A DNA stretch of 17,814 bases from JACQCV01 sp964639675. Lineage in GTDB: Bacteria > Patescibacteriota > Minisyncoccia > Phycocordibacterales > UBA12445. The stretch's first letter is position 1. Each line of letters begins with the position of its first letter. Below, one piece after another: positions 13,766 to 17,814 of this stretch. Under the pieces are notes generated by a model. It saw only the letters and a program-made list of their open reading frames with translations, ran no database searches and was not told where the DNA came from. Position numbers and translations under genes: made by a program. The stretch lies in NCBI GenBank assembly GCA_964639675.1, contig CAZXEK010000044.1:1-17814 (forward strand), given 5' to 3'.

Positions 13766-14617
13766 ATGTCAGGAAAACCAAAAATCTCTTTCTGGAACAA
13801 TCGGCTTATAGAAAGGCTTGACCACGGGCAAAAACCTATTCCTAAGCACTGGTTTAGCGGTAGTATTTTTAAGAGCTCCTTTTTTGACTCTGTCTCAATC
13901 TTTATACCAGAAGTAGAGGGCTTTGTGCGAAGAACTGCCGAGCGTGCCCTGCCATATCTAACCAATAAAGATATCCTGAAGGAAGCCCGACATCTCATAG
14001 AAGAAGAGGTTGCTCACTCAAAAGTTCACCGCCAATATAATAAACTGCTTGAAAAAGAGGGCTACAATTTAAAAACATATGAATTCTTAACAAAAAAACT
14101 GATATCATTCGGCGACAGGTTTCTTAGCTTAAAATTCCAGTTAGCAGGATCAGCGTGTATTGAACATCTAGTCGGCAGCATGGGGGTCGTCGGTATCGAT
14201 CATGGTATCTTTGAGGGTGGTCTTGATGAAAGAATGAAGAAGGTATGGCTCTGGCATCTCCTAGAAGAAATTGATCATCGTAGCTCAGCCTTCGACATTT
14301 ATACCCATCTGGGTGGTGGATACCTGCGGCGAATCAATATGATGACTGGCATTATATTAATATTCATCACTTGTCATATCTATGCCCAATCTGGCCTACT
14401 CTGGCAAAGTGGAAATCTCTTTAATCCTCGTATCCACTTAGAGGGCCTTAGATTTATGTTCGGTAAAAAAGGCTTGTATAGAAATCTAATAGCTCCATTC
14501 TTGGCATATTATCGTCCAAACTTCCATCCATCACAGATTAAAATCCGTGATAGTCTGGGTTACAGAGTCCATAGATACCACCTTGAAGAAGAACTTAAAA
14601 AATACTTTCTAAAATAG
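13766..14617 (+). CDS. Ferritin-like di-metal protein (predicted metal-dependent hydrolase, COG3687-like)
   Basis: A 283-residue helical protein with the ligand pattern of a di-metal four-helix bundle: Glu in IPEVEGF (E49/E51), EEEVAHSKVH (E80-E81, H84, H88), the CIEHL helix (E133, H134) and LLEEIDHRSSAFDIY (E167-E168, H171). This spacing matches the predicted metal-dependent hydrolase family PF10118. A hydrophobic helix at about 192-212 could touch the membrane. The annotated name is historical; related di-iron folds include oxygenases, so oxidation chemistry is equally possible. It is first of a run with def and fmt, which begins 7 nt after its stop. The leader is very AT-rich with several -10-like hexamers (TATAAA, TATAGT) and no single clear promoter. 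Confidence 0.8.
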   Translation: MSGKPKISFWNNRLIERLDHGQKPIPKHWFSGSIFKSSFFDSVSIFIPEVEGFVRRTAERALPYLTNKDILKEARHLIEEEVAHSKVHRQYNKLLEKEGYNLKTYEFLTKKLISFGDRFLSLKFQLAGSACIEHLVGSMGVVGIDHGIFEGGLDERMKKVWLWHLLEEIDHRSSAFDIYTHLGGGYLRRINMMTGIILIFITCHIYAQSGLLWQSGNLFNPRIHLEGLRFMFGKKGLYRNLIAPFLAYYRPNFHPSQIKIRDSLGYRVHRYHLEEELKKYFLK

Positions 14618-14624
14618 AAAAAAT

Positions 14625-15170
14625 ATGACCAAAATAGTTCAAAAAGATGATCCGGTATTAAGAAAGATTGCCGAAGAGATTCCTTTAAAAAATATTGGCG
14701 ATAAAAGATTAAACGATCTAATCAGCGAAATGAGGGTGGCCCTAGATAAGTGTGTCGACGGGGTAGCTTTAGCAGCACCTCAGATAGGAAAATCATTAAG
14801 ACTCTTCGTCATCTCACCGAAAGTTTTCTCAGTGCAGAGAGAGAACGAAAAAACTGGCAATAAAAATCAGGAAGAAAATGACAAGCTAGTTTATATAAAC
14901 CCTGTTATTACCAAAAAATCATCCAAAAAAAATATCCTGGACGAAGGCTGCCTCAGTGTATCTCTGGTTTTTGGAAAAATAAAAAGGCACAACAAAGTCA
15001 CAATAACAGCCTACGATGAAATTGGAACTATGTTTACTCGTGGAGCAAGTGGCTTACTTGCAGAGATATTCCAACATGAAACTGACCATCTAAACGGAAT
15101 TCTTTTTATCGATTCTGCAACCGGCTTGATTAAAATAGAAAATAAAGAAGTAACCGGATATGCAAAATAA
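14625..15170 (+). CDS. def: Peptide deformylase
   Basis: A 181-residue metalloenzyme that removes the N-formyl group from nascent proteins. All three motifs are present: GVALAAPQ (46-53, with Ala where GxGLAAPQ has Gly), EGCLS (107-111, with the Cys109 metal ligand) and QHETDHLNG (150-158, with His151, Glu152 and His155). A charged loop at about 70-87 (QRENEKTGNKNQEENDK) is longer than in many homologues. The start is 7 nt after the di-metal protein gene, and the 3' end overlaps fmt by 11 nt. The overlap couples the enzymes that remove and add the formyl group. Confidence 0.95.
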   Translation: MTKIVQKDDPVLRKIAEEIPLKNIGDKRLNDLISEMRVALDKCVDGVALAAPQIGKSLRLFVISPKVFSVQRENEKTGNKNQEENDKLVYINPVITKKSSKKNILDEGCLSVSLVFGKIKRHNKVTITAYDEIGTMFTRGASGLLAEIFQHETDHLNGILFIDSATGLIKIENKEVTGYAK

Positions 15171-16056
15171 AATCGCTTTCTTTGGCACACCAGAATTTGC
15201 TGTCTCACTTCTAGATGAGCTAGAGAGGGGTGGCGTAGTACCAAGCCTAATCGTCACAAATCCCGATACACCAAAAGGCAGAAAACTAATTGTCACTCCC
15301 CCGCCAGTAAAGACCTGGGGATTAAGGCGTAATATTAAAATCTTGCAACCCGAAAATTTCCGACACAATAATGATCCATCTCTCTTAGAAAAAATAATAA
15401 AAGAACTCTCTGGCTTCGATATTTTTATAGTCGCCGCCTATGGAAAAATAATACCTGAGTTAATTATTAATCTACCAAAATACGGCACCATCAATATACA
15501 TCCATCTCTACTTCCCAAATATCGAGGTCCCGCACCAGTTCAAGCTGCTATCTTAAATGGAGACAAAGAAACTGGAATTTCAATAATGCTTCTAGACAGG
15601 GAGGTGGATCATGGACCCGTGATCGCACAAGAAAAAATAGATCTATCAGAAAATCTATATCTACCTGAATTAAAAGATAAATTAGCGAAAATAGCCGGCC
15701 GACTGATTATAAAAATATTACCGAGCTGGATAAGAGGCGACTTAAACTCCGTAGAGCAAAACCACGACCAGGCTACTTTTACCAAAAAAATACAGAAGGA
15801 AGATGGCTTTATCGAGAGTGCTTACATTCTAGACGAAAATATCAGCCTGGCCGATGCAAGTAGAATAGAAAGAATGGTCCGCGCCCTAAACCCGGATCCG
15901 GGTGTATTCACATATTTCCAAACCAACAATAAAAAGATCAGAGTAAAAATAACTAGAGCAAGAGTCGATGATAGTAAATTAGTTATTGAGAAAGTTATTT
16001 CTGAGGGTAAAAAAGAGGCGCGCTGGGAGGATTTTAAGAGAGGAAATTTACTGTAA
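15160..16056 (+). CDS. fmt: Methionyl-tRNA formyltransferase
   Basis: A 298-residue enzyme that formylates initiator Met-tRNA using 10-formyl-tetrahydrofolate. The N-terminal Rossmann-like domain begins KIAFFGTPEFAV. The catalytic signature is INIHPSLLPKYRGPAPVQ (111-128; Asn112 and His114), with Asp150 in REVDHGPVI. The C-terminal tRNA-binding OB-like domain spans about 205-298 (ATFTKKIQKEDGFI, RALNPDPGVFTYF). It is slightly shorter than the E. coli protein (315). The ATG lies inside def. The last 9 bases overlap, tail to tail, the end of the cyclophilin gene on the other strand. Confidence 0.95.
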   Translation: MQNKIAFFGTPEFAVSLLDELERGGVVPSLIVTNPDTPKGRKLIVTPPPVKTWGLRRNIKILQPENFRHNNDPSLLEKIIKELSGFDIFIVAAYGKIIPELIINLPKYGTINIHPSLLPKYRGPAPVQAAILNGDKETGISIMLLDREVDHGPVIAQEKIDLSENLYLPELKDKLAKIAGRLIIKILPSWIRGDLNSVEQNHDQATFTKKIQKEDGFIESAYILDENISLADASRIERMVRALNPDPGVFTYFQTNNKKIRVKITRARVDDSKLVIEKVISEGKKEARWEDFKRGNLL

Positions 16057-16716
16057 AATGATCTTTCCAATAACTACATCAGAAACTGGATGATCGCCTC
16101 GTGATTTATCGATATCTACATTCTCAATAGCTCGGACAATATCCATACCGTCAATAACTTTCCCAAATGGAGTATGCTTACCATCAAGCCAAGGGGTGGC
16201 CTCGGCTGTCACAATAAAAAATTGACTACCATTGGTATTCGGTCCAGAATTAGCCATAGCTAAAACTCCTGCGGTAAGAGGTACATCATTGAACTCATCC
16301 TTAAAGCTATAGCCTGGGCCACCAGTACCGTGCGTGGACCAATCTGAATTACGACTATTAGGATCACCGCCTTGAATCATAAAACCCCTTATAACCCTAT
16401 GAAATTTTGTTCCATCATAAAAACCGGCCCGAGTCAGCTTAATAAAATTTTCTACTGTCGCTGGAGCCTTATCCTTATAAAGCTCTAAGGTTATGTCCCC
16501 CAGATTAGTTTTAAACAAAATCTTACCGGTGAATTCTGCCTCTTTACTAATCTCCCTTACCACCTCCTTGGTTTCTAGTGGAATAAGCGAGCTTGTTTGA
16601 ACTTTATTTTGATCGGTCATATTAAAAATTCTAAAAAGAGAATAAAAAAAGAGGGCTAAAAACCCGAGACCAACAATAACTACAACCCAAAATGATACGC
16701 CTAAGTCTTGTTTCAT
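16048..16716 (-). CDS. Membrane-anchored cyclophilin-type peptidyl-prolyl isomerase
   Basis: A 222-residue protein with an N-terminal transmembrane anchor (residues about 8-30) and a linker to about 65. A cyclophilin domain (67-222) follows that catalyses cis-trans isomerisation of proline bonds in exported proteins. Active-site blocks are FHRVIRGFMIQGGD (105-118, with the catalytic Arg107), LAMANSGPNTNGSQFFI (152-168) and PWLDGKHTPFG (175-185). The anchor has no lipobox, so the domain should stay tethered outside the membrane. It has its own promoter inside the start of the RNase R gene and converges with fmt, overlapping it by 9 nt. Confidence 0.93.
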   Translation of the reverse strand: MKQDLGVSFWVVVIVGLGFLALFFYSLFRIFNMTDQNKVQTSSLIPLETKEVVREISKEAEFTGKILFKTNLGDITLELYKDKAPATVENFIKLTRAGFYDGTKFHRVIRGFMIQGGDPNSRNSDWSTHGTGGPGYSFKDEFNDVPLTAGVLAMANSGPNTNGSQFFIVTAEATPWLDGKHTPFGKVIDGMDIVRAIENVDIDKSRGDHPVSDVVIGKIILQ

Positions 16717-16736
16717 GCTCTTATTAATGTTAATAT
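16708..16736 (+). promoter_or_regulatory. Possible promoter of the RNase R gene
   Basis: -35 TTGTTT (16708-16713), 17-nt spacer, -10 TAATAT (16731-16736). Transcription would start near 16743, about 27 nt before the GTG. The -35 lies across the first codons of the divergent cyclophilin gene. Confidence 0.35.
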
Positions 16737-16761
16737 TAAAACTACTTTTTAATCGCTATCT

Positions 16762-16790
16762 ATTATAATGTGAAAGACGATAAAAATCAA
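16762..16790 (-). promoter_or_regulatory. Promoter of the cyclophilin gene
   Basis: -35 TTGATT (16790-16785), 17-nt spacer and consensus -10 TATAAT (16767-16762). The transcript starts near 16755, giving a leader of about 39 nt. The -35 lies within the first codons of the RNase R gene. Confidence 0.7.
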
Positions 16791-17814
16791 AATTTCGCAG
16801 GTCCTTCGAGCCTACGGAGGACGGGTCGCCTAAGTCTCGCCTCGAAAAAGGGCGGCTATTTTTTAGCCGAAGAAACTCTTGATAAAAACGAAGGGATTTT
16901 TATAGAAACCACAAATCTCGGAACAGCCCTAAACGGCGACAAGGTTTTAGTATCTCTCGGTAAGGTAATAGAGGTGCTAGATCGAGCAAAGAAACAGTTT
17001 GCTGGTACAGTTAAAACAGACCATGGATATCTTTGGCTAAAACCATATGATACAAAAATCTATTCTGATATCTTTATCACAAATGCGGTAGACGAAGGAC
17101 TGACGGACGGAGACAGGGTTGTGGTTGAAATTACAAATTGGAAAAATCTCGAAGGCAAAGTAGTGAAAAATCTAGGTAGGGCTGGAGACAACAACGCGGA
17201 AATGAATACGATACTCTTCGAACACAAAATAAGTTATAACTTTCAAGAAGCCACCGAAAAAGAAGCCGAAAAAATTGCTAGTGAAAAAATTACTGAAAAA
17301 GAGATACGCAAGCGAAAAGACTTTCGGGGCACACTAACATTTACAATAGACCCTGAAGACGCCAAAGATTTTGATGACGCGATATCGTACAAAAAACTTT
17401 CCGACGGAAATTACGAAATCGGAATTCATATTGCAGATGTTTCTCACTTTGTAAGACCTGGCGGAGCGCTTGATCTTGAAGCAGCTGAAAGAGCGACCTC
17501 TGTCTACTTAGTCGACAGAACAATCCCCATGCTTCCAGAGATTTTATCAAATGGAGTCTGTAGCCTTTTGCCTAATGTTGACAGATTAACCTTTGGAGCA
17601 ATATTTATCTTAGATAGAAATGCTAAGGTCTTAAATAAGTGGTTTGGCAAAACACTCATTCACTCTAATAAGAGATTTACATACGAAGATGTCGACGAAG
17701 TTTTAGAAAAAGGCAGTGGGCCATTTAAAGAAGAACTCTATGAAATAAATAAACTAGCCAAAAAGCTTCGAGATGAAAGATTTGTCAAGGGATCAATGTC
17801 ACTTGAAACCGAAG
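16770..17814 (+). CDS. rnr: Ribonuclease R / RNB-family 3'-5' exoribonuclease, C-terminal part missing
   Basis: The frame is open for 348 codons from GTG at 16770 to the right edge. An in-frame TAA at 16737 and the lack of any other start in between fix the choice. RNase R degrades structured RNA processively from the 3' end. Residues 1-18 form a short basic tail, 20-180 fit cold-shock-like beta domains (GRLSLASKKGGYFL, GTALNGDKVLVSL, GLTDGDRVVVEI), and the RNB catalytic domain opens with RGTLTFTIDPEDAKDFDDA (186-204). Asp194, Asp200, Asp202 and Asp203 match the magnesium-binding cluster of the family. ADVSHFVRPGGALDLEAAERATSVYL and CSLLPNVDRLTFG follow as expected. The S1 domain would lie outside the window. 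Confidence 0.92.
   Translation, partial: MKDDKNQNFAGPSSLRRTGRLSLASKKGGYFLAEETLDKNEGIFIETTNLGTALNGDKVLVSLGKVIEVLDRAKKQFAGTVKTDHGYLWLKPYDTKIYSDIFITNAVDEGLTDGDRVVVEITNWKNLEGKVVKNLGRAGDNNAEMNTILFEHKISYNFQEATEKEAEKIASEKITEKEIRKRKDFRGTLTFTIDPEDAKDFDDAISYKKLSDGNYEIGIHIADVSHFVRPGGALDLEAAERATSVYLVDRTIPMLPEILSNGVCSLLPNVDRLTFGAIFILDRNAKVLNKWFGKTLIHSNKRFTYEDVDEVLEKGSGPFKEELYEINKLAKKLRDERFVKGSMSLETE
16801..16822. repeat. GC-rich hairpin inside the RNase R 5' coding region
   Basis: GTCCTTCG (16801-16808) pairs with CGGAGGAC (16815-16822), with one G-U pair across a 6-nt loop. It starts 31 nt into the gene, in a stretch (16797-16855) visibly richer in GC than its surroundings. It encodes residues 11-18, before the conserved domain begins. 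Confidence 0.55.

Noticed and set aside
16764..16769. TATAAT on the plus strand as the -10 of the RNase R gene
   Set aside because: Transcription would begin inside the gene after its only possible GTG start, and no fitting -35 lies upstream. The same symmetric sequence serves better as the minus-strand -10 of the cyclophilin gene.
1..17814. CRISPR array, insertion sequence, transposase or prophage genes
   Set aside because: No regularly spaced repeats with spacers, no terminal inverted repeats flanking a transposase, and no phage structural or integrase motifs were seen.

Overview
The window reads as an AT-rich bacterial chromosome segment, most likely from a member of the Candidate Phyla Radiation (Patescibacteria, Parcubacteria-like). 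This is inferred from compact gene packing, small helical orphan proteins, a short clamp-loader subunit without Walker A, membrane-anchored cyclophilin, pyrophosphatase-based membrane energetics, and cell-wall and translation genes in dense runs. TGA is used as a stop, so there is no sign of Gracilibacteria-type recoding. No phylogenetic computation was possible.

Layout. (1) 1-253, minus: the start of a DHH-like protein that runs off the left edge. It has a strong Shine-Dalgarno and an apparent CTG start. (2) 254-633: a non-coding block with a promoter, four hairpins, a 19-bp tandem duplication and copy 1 of a dispersed palindrome. (3) 634-5456, minus: a housekeeping run murA > mreB > holB-like > frr > rseP (peptidoglycan precursor, rod shape, clamp loader, ribosome recycling, site-2 protease). 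A promoter sits almost on the murA start codon. (4) 5457-5703: palindrome copy 2 and a terminator. (5) 5704-9290, minus: hppA > small helical orphan > ychF > small orphan, driven by a good sigma70-type promoter. (6) 9443-10341, plus: a GNAT acetyltransferase overlapping a zinc-ribbon protein, then a terminator. (7) 10458-10533: tRNA-Ala(TGC). (8) 10599-12930, plus: three overlapping genes encoding a nicotianamine synthase-family enzyme, a CobW/COG0523 metal GTPase and an unknown protein. A near-perfect 23-bp palindrome lies just upstream of the first. (9) 12931-13096: a bidirectional terminator and palindrome copy 3. (10) 13097-13645, minus: a membrane-anchored protein of unknown function. (11) 13766-16056, plus: a ferritin-like di-metal protein (COG3687-like), peptide deformylase and methionyl-tRNA formyltransferase. 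(12) 16048-16716, minus: a membrane-anchored cyclophilin. (13) 16770 to the right edge, plus: RNase R, missing its C-terminal part.

The most interesting unit is the NAS-COG0523-orphan operon. Nicotianamine synthase condenses aminobutyrate units from S-adenosylmethionine into a small metal chelator, and COG0523 GTPases deliver or handle Zn, Co or related metals. Their translational coupling in a probable CPR genome points to a compact metal chelation and allocation module with an unstudied third partner. No transporter is visible in the window, so the product could act inside the cell or depend on transport encoded elsewhere.

A second theme is non-coding. The same palindrome (core GGGAGCTSAGCTCCC) occurs in three intergenic regions, each time near a terminator. 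Two of the copies share a longer architecture in which the terminator stems differ in sequence but keep their pairing.
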